From assembly GCA_023426245.1 (NCBI GenBank), contig JAFABB010000011.1, positions 1 through 64,000 on the forward strand: a stretch of DNA of 64,000 nucleotides, written 5' to 3'. The DNA is from Bacillota bacterium (GTDB lineage: Bacteria; Bacillota; UBA4882; UBA8346). Of the stretch, positions 32,734 through 40,806 are shown one piece after another (within the stretch, counting starts at the first letter, position 1; each line of letters begins with the position of its first letter). Below the pieces are notes generated by a model. It was not told the origin of the DNA, did no database searches, and saw only the letters and a list, made by a program, of their open reading frames with translations. Made by a program: the position numbers and the translations under genes.

Positions 32734-34689
32734 TCATAGCTTATCAATACTATACTGCCGCAATTCAATTTCTTTTTTGATCTTCTCAATAAATTCATTC
32801 AATCGAAGTGAACCCAAATCGCCATCTTTTCTGGAGCGGATGGCAACCTCTTGGTTTTCCATTTCTTTATCGCCTACCACCAGCATATAAGGGATTTTTT
32901 CAACCTGGGCTTCCCGGATTTTATAACCAATTTTTTCATTACGGGTATCGATTTCCACTCTGATTCTTTCAAATTGAAGCTTTTTTTGAACTTCCAAGGC
33001 ATATTCTTGATGTTTATCGGTCAGAGGCAATACCCTTGCCTGGACCGGCGCCATCCAGGTTGGGAAAGCACCGGCGTATTTTTCAATCAATAAGGCCAGT
33101 GTTCTTTCATAGCAGCCAATGGAAGTACGGTGGATTACATAGGGATATTTTTTCTGACCATCCCGGTCGATATATTGCATCCCAAACTTTTCAGCCAGTT
33201 GAAAATCGATTTGAATGGTAATTAAGGTATCCTCTTTACCGTAAACATTGCGAATTTGGATATCCAACTTGGGGCCATAAAACGCCGCTTCACCCTCACG
33301 TTCCACATAAGGGATCTGTAAATGATCGAGAATTTGGCGCATCCGGTTTTGGACTTCTTCCCATTGTTCAGTCGTACCGATATATTTTCCCTTATTATTG
33401 GGGTCCCATTTCGAGAACTGGTAGGAGATATCATCAGCCAGTCCCACGGTTTTCAACATAAAAATGGCTAAGTTGACACATTCGGTGAATTCCTGCTCCA
33501 GTTGCTCAGGCATACAGGCAATATGCCCTTCCGAAATGGTAAATTGCCGCACCCGGATCAGGCCGTGCATTTCGCCTGACGATTCATTACGAAACAAAGT
33601 TGAAGTCTCATTCAGCCGCATCGGCAGATCGCGATAACTCCTTTGTTTAGCCAAATACACCTGAAATTGAAATGGACAGGTCATCGGCCGCAAGGCAAAA
33701 ACCTCGGCGCTTTCATCCCGGGCATCCCCCATGACAAACATTCCGTCCCGATAATGGTCCCAGTGTCCGGAGATTTTATACAAATCGCTTTTGGCCATAA
33801 ACGGGGTTTTGGTCAGCAGATAACCGCGGCGTTCTTCCTCATCCTCCACAAAGCGCTGTAAAATTTGAATCACCTTGGCCCCTTTGGGCATCAAAATCGG
33901 CAATCCCTGGCCAATGTAATCCACGGTGGTGAAATACCCCAGTTCCCGGCCAAGTTTATTATGGTCTCGTTTCTTGGCTTCTTCCACCCGGCTTAGGTAT
34001 TCATCCAAATCGCTTTTCTTCGGGAATGATATCCCGTAAATCCGTTGCAGCATCTGATTGTGCTCGTTACCTCTCCAGTAAGCTCCGGAAACTTGGGTCA
34101 GTTTAAATGCCTTTACCATACCGGTGGAGGGTAAATGAGGACCCGCGCAAAGGTCGACAAAATCTCCCTGTTTATAGAAAGATATTTCAGCGTCCTCTGG
34201 TAAATCACGGATTAATTCCACTTTATAAGGTTCATTTTTGTCCATCATCAACTGGATGGCTTCTTCCCGAGGAAGGGTGAAACGCTCCAGCGTTAAATTC
34301 TCCTTGATGACCCGTTCCATTTCCTTTTCAATTTGCTGTAGATTTTCCCCGGAAAAAGCTTGGTCGCTATCAAAATCGTAATAAAATCCGTTCTCAATAG
34401 CCGGGCCGATGGCCAATTTCACTTGGGGAAAAAGTTCCTTGACTGCCTGCGCTAAAATATGAGATGTTGTATGCCAATAAGCGCGTTTTCCGCCTTCATC
34501 CTCAAAGGTCAGCAAGTTCAACCGGCAATCTTGCTGCGGTTGATAGTTTAAATCCTTCACTACACCGTCAATTTCCCCCGCCAAAGCCGTTCTGGCCAAT
34601 CCTGCACTAATGCTTTCGGCGATTTTAGAAATGCTGGTTCCTGCGGGATATTCCTTTACACTGCCGTCTTTCAAAGTCACTTGAATCAT
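32734..34689 (-). CDS. thrS: Threonyl-tRNA synthetase, divergent form
   Basis: A 651-residue ThrRS with the TGS domain (1-60), the editing domain (HxxxH in HTTSHILAQ and DLCAGPH), class II core and anticodon domain. The catalytic zinc ligands are kept: Cys in RPMTCPFQFQVY, His in ISEGHIACMPEQ and His in YVIHRTSIGC. However the core deviates from the usual enzyme: CPGH is CPFQ, the motif 2 loop reads FRNESSGEMHGLIRVRQFT and motif 3 SIGCYERTLALLIEKY. This looks like the second ThrRS type found in some Clostridia. No T-box lies in the 34 bp separating it from the upstream XRE-cupin gene, with which it is cotranscribed. AGGAGG site upstream. Confidence 0.93.
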   Translation of the reverse strand: MIQVTLKDGSVKEYPAGTSISKIAESISAGLARTALAGEIDGVVKDLNYQPQQDCRLNLLTFEDEGGKRAYWHTTSHILAQAVKELFPQVKLAIGPAIENGFYYDFDSDQAFSGENLQQIEKEMERVIKENLTLERFTLPREEAIQLMMDKNEPYKVELIRDLPEDAEISFYKQGDFVDLCAGPHLPSTGMVKAFKLTQVSGAYWRGNEHNQMLQRIYGISFPKKSDLDEYLSRVEEAKKRDHNKLGRELGYFTTVDYIGQGLPILMPKGAKVIQILQRFVEDEEERRGYLLTKTPFMAKSDLYKISGHWDHYRDGMFVMGDARDESAEVFALRPMTCPFQFQVYLAKQRSYRDLPMRLNETSTLFRNESSGEMHGLIRVRQFTISEGHIACMPEQLEQEFTECVNLAIFMLKTVGLADDISYQFSKWDPNNKGKYIGTTEQWEEVQNRMRQILDHLQIPYVEREGEAAFYGPKLDIQIRNVYGKEDTLITIQIDFQLAEKFGMQYIDRDGQKKYPYVIHRTSIGCYERTLALLIEKYAGAFPTWMAPVQARVLPLTDKHQEYALEVQKKLQFERIRVEIDTRNEKIGYKIREAQVEKIPYMLVVGDKEMENQEVAIRSRKDGDLGSLRLNEFIEKIKKEIELRQYSIDKL

Positions 34690-34723
34690 AAAGCCTGTTA
34701 CCTCCTAAAAGCATATTTAAAAA

Positions 34724-35299
34724 TCAAGATCTTTCAATCCCTTCAATTCTGGAAATCGGCAATAATGAAGGAGGTGTTAAAACTACAAGGATTTTCGCCG
34801 GACTATCCTCAACATTCTGACAAAGATGGGGATAGGTGCTATCCAGATGGATACTGTCGCCTTCTTCCAAAATCGCCGCAAATTCTCCTTGACGGACTTT
34901 AACTTTTCCTGACAAAACCGTAATAAATTCTTCTCCATCATGGGTATGGGTACTATTTCCCGTCTGATATCCCAGGGGAAGGTCAATCAGCAATACTTGC
35001 AATTGACGTCCAAAAGCCGCCGATAATACTTCCATTTCAGACTTTTCGCCTAATTTTATCTTGGGGCGGTGTGTTTTCGGAACGAACTCCGGTTTAACCT
35101 GGCTGTCCTCTAAAAGATTTTTCATGGGAATATTAAGGGCAACGGCAATTTTCTGAAGACTATCAATAGAGAGTGAAACCTTGTCATTTTCGAGCTGACT
35201 GATGAAGCCCCGGGACAAACCGGTTGCATCAGCCAATTGGGGAATCGTCATATTGAGTGTTTGCCGGTAATCTTTGATTTTATTACCGATTGAAGTCAT
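34724..35299 (-). CDS. XRE-cupin transcriptional regulator
   Basis: A 191-residue protein with an N-terminal XRE HTH (about 6-62: GNKIKDYRQTLNMTIPQLAD then ATGLSRGFISQLENDKVSLS) and a C-terminal cupin (about 115-185: HTHDGEEFITVLSGKVKVRQG...LEEGDSIHLDSTYPH). This architecture senses small ligands, often amino acids or polyamines. An 18-bp perfect palindrome (35368-35385) upstream is a candidate autoregulatory operator. Its linkage to the variant thrS suggests control of that synthetase, an unusual pairing. Confidence 0.87.
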   Translation of the reverse strand: MTSIGNKIKDYRQTLNMTIPQLADATGLSRGFISQLENDKVSLSIDSLQKIAVALNIPMKNLLEDSQVKPEFVPKTHRPKIKLGEKSEMEVLSAAFGRQLQVLLIDLPLGYQTGNSTHTHDGEEFITVLSGKVKVRQGEFAAILEEGDSIHLDSTYPHLCQNVEDSPAKILVVLTPPSLLPISRIEGIERS

Positions 35300-35367
35300 T
35301 CATGTTCCTCCCGGTTTTAGACTAAGAATTTTGTTTGCAACTGGAAAAAACACAATTTATATTAGTA

Positions 35368-35385
35368 ATAATAATATATTATTAT
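35368..35385. promoter_or_regulatory. 18-bp perfect AT palindrome upstream of the XRE-cupin gene
   Basis: ATAATAATATATTATTAT is fully self-complementary and lies about 70 bp upstream of the start codon, in a promoter-like AT-rich setting. Likely operator of the XRE-cupin/thrS unit. AT-rich palindromes also arise by chance, so confidence is moderate. Confidence 0.45.
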
Positions 35386-35466
35386 CTACACTAAATTTCA
35401 AGTCCCTATAAAAAATACTTTGTCTCAACTTGGAGCTGCCTCAAATGTAAATTCGGCGCATTTACG

Positions 35467-35575
35467 GGCATTTGTGCACGTACGCGCACGTGCGATAAAA
35501 AAATGCAAAATATCGGAATTGACCCATTGAATAACGCGATATGTGGTATTTCCGATTGATTTTATATTGCTCTTA
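35467..35575. repeat. MITE-like repeat, copy 1 (degenerate)
   Basis: About 110 bp resemble 38112-38212: shared order is GCATTTG, GCATAA-like, GCAAAATATC/ACAATATAT, ATTGAATAA/ATTCAATGA, GCGATAT, TGGTATTTC/TTGTATTTC and GATTGATTTTA. The copies bracket the csoR-ATPase cassette. This copy's inverted repeat is degraded. The rest of the 35300-35790 gap holds the CsoR-type site at 35685-35701 and no gene. Confidence 0.5.
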
Positions 35576-35684
35576 AACAGTCCCTTTAAGAGCAAATCGA
35601 TTAACGAAACCGGATGGCTAAATACTGCAATCACCCTTAATACTGGGTTTTCATTACCGGGTCTGCACAATGCCGTCTTAAGAG

Positions 35685-35701
35685 ATACCACATAGGGGTA
35701 T
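35685..35701. promoter_or_regulatory. CsoR-type operator, distal copy
   Basis: ATACCAC-ATA-GGGGTAT differs at one position from the perfect site at 35792-35808. It lies about 105 bp further upstream of csoR. CsoR/RcnR repressors bind G/C-tract palindromes of this type and often occupy two sites. Confidence 0.6.
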
Positions 35702-35791
35702 ATGGCATTAAGAGAGCTTCTATTTAGAAATTAATAGGGAATCCTCATTAATAAGCTTTACATCATGAAACATTTCCATTATAATCAAAAT

Positions 35792-35808
35792 ATACCCCAT
35801 AGGGGTAT
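35792..35808. promoter_or_regulatory. CsoR-type operator, proximal copy
   Basis: ATACCCC-ATA-GGGGTAT is a perfect inverted repeat immediately upstream of the csoR ribosome binding site (GAAGGAGG). The TACCCC/GGGGTA form is the classic site of CsoR-family repressors, so csoR and the ATPase are expected to be autoregulated. Confidence 0.8.
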
Positions 35809-35831
35809 GTGATCTCTGAAGGAGGTTCACC

Positions 35832-36107
35832 ATGAAAGAATGTATTGACGCTCCGGCAGTTACAGCCCGTCTTAAGCGAATCAGCGGTCAAATCCAGGGA
35901 ATCGGCTCCATGGTAGTTAAAGATGTCCCTTGCGAAGACATCTTAATCCAAATTGGCGCCGCTAAAGCGGCGCTTCATAAGGTAGGTCAAATTATTCTTG
36001 AGGGACATTTGCGCCATTGCGTCGTAAAAGGGATTGAACACGGTGAAATCGAGGAAACCATTCAGGACCTGACCAATGCGATCGAGCAATTCTCGCGAAT
36101 GGTTTAA
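35832..36107 (+). CDS. csoR: CsoR/RcnR-family metal-sensing repressor
   Basis: A 91-residue all-helical repressor: AVTARLKRISGQIQGIGSMV is the conserved DNA-binding helix; metal-site candidates are Cys in VPCEDILIQI, then His and Cys in EGHLRHCVVKG, consistent with the Cys-His-Cys pattern of copper-type CsoR. It binds DNA until Cu(I) (or another metal) releases it. Two palindromic sites lie upstream. It precedes the P-type ATPase by 61 bp, so the pair forms a metal-efflux operon. Confidence 0.9.
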   Translation: MKECIDAPAVTARLKRISGQIQGIGSMVVKDVPCEDILIQIGAAKAALHKVGQIILEGHLRHCVVKGIEHGEIEETIQDLTNAIEQFSRMV

Positions 36108-36168
36108 CTTTTTCAATTCCAATGGGTTTTAGTTCCTACCCCATTTCACAATCGAGGTGAACGTTTCC

Positions 36169-38058
36169 ATGGAAAAACTGAAAAACTGGATGAAAGACGA
36201 TCAAAAGCGGGCCATTCTTTGGGCTGGTATTTCCGGAGTATCGTTAATATTAAGTTTCTTTGGATGGACTCCAAAATTCTTACCCTTCGACATTGCTTGG
36301 GTCGCCATTATTATTTCCGGGTTACCTATTATTAAACAAGCAGCCATCGGTCTATTCACCAAATTCGATATTCGCGCCGATGTTTTGGTTTCCATCGCCT
36401 TGATCGCCTCGGTAGCCATCGGTGAAATATTTGCTGCCGGCGAAGTGGCTTTTATCATGACCATCGGTTCGATTTTGGAAAACCTCACGTCTTCCAAGGC
36501 GCGGAAAGGAATTGAAAAGCTGGTGCGGCTCACACCCCGCACCGCCCGGATCGTGCAAGACAATCAAGAAATAATCGTTTCAGCCGAGTCCGTCCAAACC
36601 GACGCTCTGTTACGGGTGCTTCCCGGGGAAACAATTGCCGTGGATGGTATCATAATTTCCGGCGAGACCTCCATCGACCAATCCGTCATGACCGGCGAGT
36701 CGCTTCCCGTCGATAAGGGGCCGGGAGATGAAGTCTTCAGTGGTACAGTCAACCAGTTCGGCGCCTTCGACATGCAAGCCACCCGGGTTGGAGAAGACAG
36801 TTCGTTACAGCGAATGATCCGGTTGGTAGCTGCAGCGGATGCCAACAAAGCCAAAGTGGTCCGCTTGACTGATCGCTGGGCCACCTGGATTGTAGCCATA
36901 GCCTTAACAGCTGCGCTGGTTACCTGGTTGGTGACAGGTGAAGCGATCCGGGCCGTAACCATTCTGGTGGTTTTTTGCCCTTGCGCATTGGTACTGGCTA
37001 CCCCCACCGCCATTATGGCCGGAATCGGAAATGCCGCCCGTCACGGAGTATTGATCCGTTCGGGGGATGTTTTGGAACGTCTGGTTAAAATAAAACGGAT
37101 TGCCTTCGATAAAACAGGCACCCTGACCTGCGGTAAGCTCGGAGTCGTAGCGGTAGAGTCCATTATCCCCGGTTTTTCAAAAAATCAATTGTTAAAAATA
37201 GCCGCAACAGTGGAACACCGTTCCGAACATCCTTTGGGCCATGCCGTATTAAGTCATGCCAAAACATTCGATTTAGGCCTGGCGGAACCGGAAAATTTTT
37301 TCATGATCCCGGGGCGCGGCGTCAAGGCCCGTGTCGATGGACAAACCATCCTGGCGGGTAATGCGGAACTACTTACAGAAGAAGGTATTAGGTTAACGGA
37401 TGAACTACTGTCCATGGCGGCCAAATACCGGAATGAAGGGTGTACGATTATTTTCGTAGGAATTCAGCGCAAATCAGCCGGGCTGATCGCGCTGGCGGAT
37501 ACTTTACGTAACAACGCGCGTTCCACGATTGAAGATATTCATGCCACAGGCGTTAAAACTCTCTTACTTACAGGCGATCATATCCAGGCTGCTTCCCATA
37601 TCGCCAATGCCGTCGGTATCACCGATATCCGTTCGGAACTTCTTCCTGAAGACAAAGTCTCCGCCATTCAGGTCCGTCAGTGCGCGAATGAGCCCATCTG
37701 CATGATTGGCGACGGTATCAACGATGCGCCCGCTTTAAAAACGGCTATGGTCGGAGTGGCGATGGGCGGAATCGGGAGTGATATCGCCGTGGACGCAGCG
37801 GATATTGCGCTGGTGAGCGATGATATCTCCCGGATCCCATATTTACTGCGTCTATCCCATCAGACCATCCGTACCATTCATGTAAATATCATTTTGTCCA
37901 TGGGACTTAATTTAAGCGCAATCATCCTAGCATCTTTGGGTTTTATGGGGCCGGTGGTCGGGGCCTTGGTGCATAATTTAGGTTCGGTAGGCGTGGTCCT
38001 AAACTCTGCTTTGCTGTTGAAAACTAAAGATGATATCCATTTGAAAAAAACCGCCTAA
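36169..38058 (+). CDS. P1B-type heavy-metal translocating ATPase
   Basis: A 629-residue ATPase exporting a soft metal ion. Present: actuator motif MTGESLPV, membrane CPC in VVFCPCALVLATPTAI, phosphorylation site FDKTGTLTCG, HP motif EHRSEHPLGHAV and hinge GDGINDAPAL. No N-terminal metal-binding (HMA or Cys) domain: it starts with a short soluble segment and TM helices. The last TM pair carries LVHNLGSVGVVLNSALLL, matching neither the Cu (P1B-1) nor the standard Zn/Cd (P1B-2) pattern, so metal specificity is open. ATG 36169 follows GAGGTGAACGTTTCC; GTG 36157 is an alternative. Cotranscribed with csoR. Confidence 0.92.
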   Translation: MEKLKNWMKDDQKRAILWAGISGVSLILSFFGWTPKFLPFDIAWVAIIISGLPIIKQAAIGLFTKFDIRADVLVSIALIASVAIGEIFAAGEVAFIMTIGSILENLTSSKARKGIEKLVRLTPRTARIVQDNQEIIVSAESVQTDALLRVLPGETIAVDGIIISGETSIDQSVMTGESLPVDKGPGDEVFSGTVNQFGAFDMQATRVGEDSSLQRMIRLVAAADANKAKVVRLTDRWATWIVAIALTAALVTWLVTGEAIRAVTILVVFCPCALVLATPTAIMAGIGNAARHGVLIRSGDVLERLVKIKRIAFDKTGTLTCGKLGVVAVESIIPGFSKNQLLKIAATVEHRSEHPLGHAVLSHAKTFDLGLAEPENFFMIPGRGVKARVDGQTILAGNAELLTEEGIRLTDELLSMAAKYRNEGCTIIFVGIQRKSAGLIALADTLRNNARSTIEDIHATGVKTLLLTGDHIQAASHIANAVGITDIRSELLPEDKVSAIQVRQCANEPICMIGDGINDAPALKTAMVGVAMGGIGSDIAVDAADIALVSDDISRIPYLLRLSHQTIRTIHVNIILSMGLNLSAIILASLGFMGPVVGALVHNLGSVGVVLNSALLLKTKDDIHLKKTA

Positions 38059-38111
38059 CGGAATTTTGGAAAGTCAGCAATTTGAATAACAAGGGCAGGG
38101 CTGCGTTGAAA

Positions 38112-38212
38112 GCACATTTGCAGGCAAAGGCATAATAAAGAAATACAATATATTAAACTGATATATTCAATGATGCGATATATTGTATTTCTTATTGATT
38201 TTAAATTGCTTG
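38112..38212. repeat. MITE-like repeat, copy 2, with a 14-bp perfect inverted repeat
   Basis: GAAATACAATATAT (38140-38153) pairs with ATATATTGTATTTC (38178-38191), a perfect 14-bp stem. It lies between the convergent ends of the ATPase and the methyltransferase and overlaps the methyltransferase 3' end, so it may double as a terminator. Degenerate homologue at 35467-35575. Confidence 0.6.
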
Positions 38213-39043
38213 ATCTGAGCTGATTGATTTTGAAACTTTTAGATGGGCAATCCTGTCATTAAAACGGTTCTTAAATACAGGAAGCAATGCCGGCCACCTC
38301 ATCCATTTCCAACGTTCAGGATGGACATCAAAAAGATTCCACTCCTCCGTCAACCGGATTCGGGGATCATAGGTTTCCAGCTGCCGGCTGTTGTGGATTC
38401 CCCACTGGAAACGGAGCCCCATTTTCCCAACGGTGTCATGTTTTTTACTGAGTTTGACCAAAGTCGGCGGCATCACTTCCAATAACATTTCCGCTCCGGG
38501 AAAAGCCTCGGCCAACTGCTGCAATAAATCTCTAACCCGTTCTTCCTCGAAATACATCAAAACCCCCTCGGCAATGATTAAAACGCTTCTGCCATCTGTC
38601 CGAATTTCATCCTTCCAGGATATCTCGAAAGCCGATTTGGCAATCATCCGGTAACGTGCCGTCTCCTCAAAAAATTTCTTCCTGATCCGGATAGCTTCCG
38701 GCAAGTCCAAGTCGTACCAGTAAATTTTATCATGGTTCATTCTCAGAAAACGGGTATCCAACCCGCAGCCGATATTAATAATAACTCCTTCGGGATGTTG
38801 GTCGATAAAGGACCGGGTCGCCCCATCCAATATTTGACTACGGACGGCGACCCCAGTCTGAGAGAGCCAGGCCTTTTCAAACTTTGCAAAGTCATAATCG
38901 ATCCGTTCCATCATTTTGACTGCATATTGGTCACGGATTAGCGAGTCCGGGCGGCCGGTCTCCACCGCTCTAGCCCATAAAGTAATCAACAAAGTCTCCG
39001 GAATTCCATTTAAATTAGCCTCCACTATTTTTTCTCCCTTCAT
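38201..39043 (-). CDS. Leucine-carboxyl-methyltransferase-family methyltransferase (TcmP-like)
   Basis: A 280-residue class I methyltransferase of the LCM/TcmP family: LLITLWARAVETGRPDSLIRDQYA and GVAVRSQILDGATRSFIDQHPEGVIINIGCGLDTRFLR (SAM motif I INIGCGLDTR), WYDLDLPEAI, and IIAEGVLMYFEEERV. Such genes recur beside YbtP/YbtQ-like ABC pairs in Firmicutes. It is 11 bp behind the ABC transporter gene, so it belongs to the same operon and the same probable iron-dependent regulon (operator at 42717). Substrate unknown; a metallophore or small carboxylate is possible. Confidence 0.85.
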   Translation of the reverse strand: MKGEKIVEANLNGIPETLLITLWARAVETGRPDSLIRDQYAVKMMERIDYDFAKFEKAWLSQTGVAVRSQILDGATRSFIDQHPEGVIINIGCGLDTRFLRMNHDKIYWYDLDLPEAIRIRKKFFEETARYRMIAKSAFEISWKDEIRTDGRSVLIIAEGVLMYFEEERVRDLLQQLAEAFPGAEMLLEVMPPTLVKLSKKHDTVGKMGLRFQWGIHNSRQLETYDPRIRLTEEWNLFDVHPERWKWMRWPALLPVFKNRFNDRIAHLKVSKSISSDQAI

Positions 39044-39054
39044 GATTCATCGAT

Positions 39055-40806
39055 TCAAGCTCCTATCTTCCACCCCAGGCTTTCCTGTTGAATCGTATAC
39101 AATTTGGCGTACAATCCCTGCTGGATCATCAATTCCTCATGGCTTCCCTGTTCTACCAAAGTGCCGTTGTTCAGCACCAGAATTTGATCGGCTCCGGCCA
39201 CCGTCCGCAACCGGTGGGCAATGATTACCACAGTACGTCCTTTAACCAGATGGGAAAGAGCCTCCTGAATATAGACCTCATTTTCCGGATCCAGGGAAGC
39301 GGTGGCTTCATCCAGCAATACGATGGGGGCGTTTTTCAGAAGCGCCCGGGCGATGGAAATCCGTTGTCGTTCTCCTCCCGAAAGAGTACTGCCGTTTTCC
39401 CCAATCAGGGTTTGATATCCTTCCGGCATCCTGGTGATAAACTCATGGCAGCGGGCTAATTTCGCCGCACGGATCACTTCTTCTTCCGTGGCATCCTGTT
39501 TGCCCAGGCGGATGTTATTGTAGAGCGTGTCGTTAAAGAGAACTACATTCTGAAAAACAATGGCTATATAGGATAAGAGCCGCTCCGGATCGATTTCCCG
39601 GATGTTGAGGCCGCCAATAGTCACGCTGCCCCGGTTGACATCCCAAAAACGGGCAATCAATCTGGAAACCGTGCTTTTCCCGCTGCCCGACGGCCCCACC
39701 AGTGCAGTCACCTTGCCTTGGGGTATGGTAAAACTGACATCCCGCAATACCTCATCCTGATTGTATTGAAACCCTACTTTTTCAAAAGCGATATCAAATT
39801 TTTTCAGAGCCGCCCCATCATTACCGTTCATGAGCGGTTGGGCCTGTAATGCCTTCATCCGGTTCACCGAGATGATACTGTAAAACATCTCGCCCAAAAG
39901 CGTCAAAATGGTAATCAAAGGATTGTAAATCTGGGCCGCCACAATCAAAAATATTGTGAATTTAACCAAACCCAAGTCTCCTCCGGTAATCAAGTATACA
40001 CCGGTAAAAATGGCTGCGCTTAGGCCGAATTTCAAGATGATCACGGCGCTCATGATGAATGAACCGACTACCGCCTCTAACCTGATACTTTGATGCATCA
40101 AATCTTTGAGTGCCTTGTCCAGGCTGACGAATTTGGCTCCGGAAAGTCCGAAGGCTTTAATGACTTTGATACCCTCCAAATATTCCTGGGACTGCTCGGC
40201 AGAATTCAACTTGGCGGCAACCTGGCGCGCCCCTATCTTTTGTTGCACTCTTTTGGTCAAGAGCACAATCGCAAAAGCAACCGGCATGGTGCAAAAGATC
40301 GCCAAGGCCATCCGCCACTCATACAGCGCCATCATGATCGTAAAGAGGCAAACACTGATGACGTTGCCCGCCAGTTGGGGCATTACGTGGGAATATGTGT
40401 GTTCAATGCCGCTGCAATCACCCATCATATTGGTGGTCAGTTCCGTCAGGTCCTTTTGATTAAAAAAACTTAACGGTAACCTTCGTAAATGTTCGGCGAT
40501 GCTGATCCGTTTTTCGGCGGCGGTGGAATAAGCCGCTATATAGGTTTTATCATACTCATGGCGGTTGGCGACCACCATGACCGCAATCAGCAATAATCCA
40601 AGCCCGGCGTACAGCCATAGTTTTATAAAACTTACGGTCCCGCCGCTGAAGGGCTTCAAAATTTCCATGATCACCATGGACATCACCGAAACCGGCAACA
40701 GGAAACTGAGATTGGACAAAACATTAGCCCAGACCGCCTTTTTAAAATCCCGGTATCCCTGATCCGATAAAAACAAAAGTTCTTGAAAGGATATCTTCTT
40801 TGTCAT
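39055..40806 (-). CDS. ABC transporter, fused permease-ATPase, second half (YbtQ/IrtB-like)
   Basis: A 583-residue half-transporter: six TM helices (about 1-310) then the ATPase domain with Walker A VGPSGSGKSTVSR, signature LSGGERQRISIARALL and Walker B PIVLLDEATASLD. ATG 40806 shares one base with the TAA of the upstream gene (TAATG) and follows GGAAGGAGGGGTAGCC; the longer frame is not real. With the upstream half it should form a heterodimer. Iron-linked context and AraC/methyltransferase partners match siderophore or metallophore transporters; direction of transport cannot be told. Confidence 0.88.
   Translation of the reverse strand: MTKKISFQELLFLSDQGYRDFKKAVWANVLSNLSFLLPVSVMSMVIMEILKPFSGGTVSFIKLWLYAGLGLLLIAVMVVANRHEYDKTYIAAYSTAAEKRISIAEHLRRLPLSFFNQKDLTELTTNMMGDCSGIEHTYSHVMPQLAGNVISVCLFTIMMALYEWRMALAIFCTMPVAFAIVLLTKRVQQKIGARQVAAKLNSAEQSQEYLEGIKVIKAFGLSGAKFVSLDKALKDLMHQSIRLEAVVGSFIMSAVIILKFGLSAAIFTGVYLITGGDLGLVKFTIFLIVAAQIYNPLITILTLLGEMFYSIISVNRMKALQAQPLMNGNDGAALKKFDIAFEKVGFQYNQDEVLRDVSFTIPQGKVTALVGPSGSGKSTVSRLIARFWDVNRGSVTIGGLNIREIDPERLLSYIAIVFQNVVLFNDTLYNNIRLGKQDATEEEVIRAAKLARCHEFITRMPEGYQTLIGENGSTLSGGERQRISIARALLKNAPIVLLDEATASLDPENEVYIQEALSHLVKGRTVVIIAHRLRTVAGADQILVLNNGTLVEQGSHEELMIQQGLYAKLYTIQQESLGWKIGA

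Noticed and set aside
34690..34723. T-box riboswitch in front of thrS
   Set aside because: Only 34 bp separate it from the upstream gene and no T-box sequence or antiterminator is visible.
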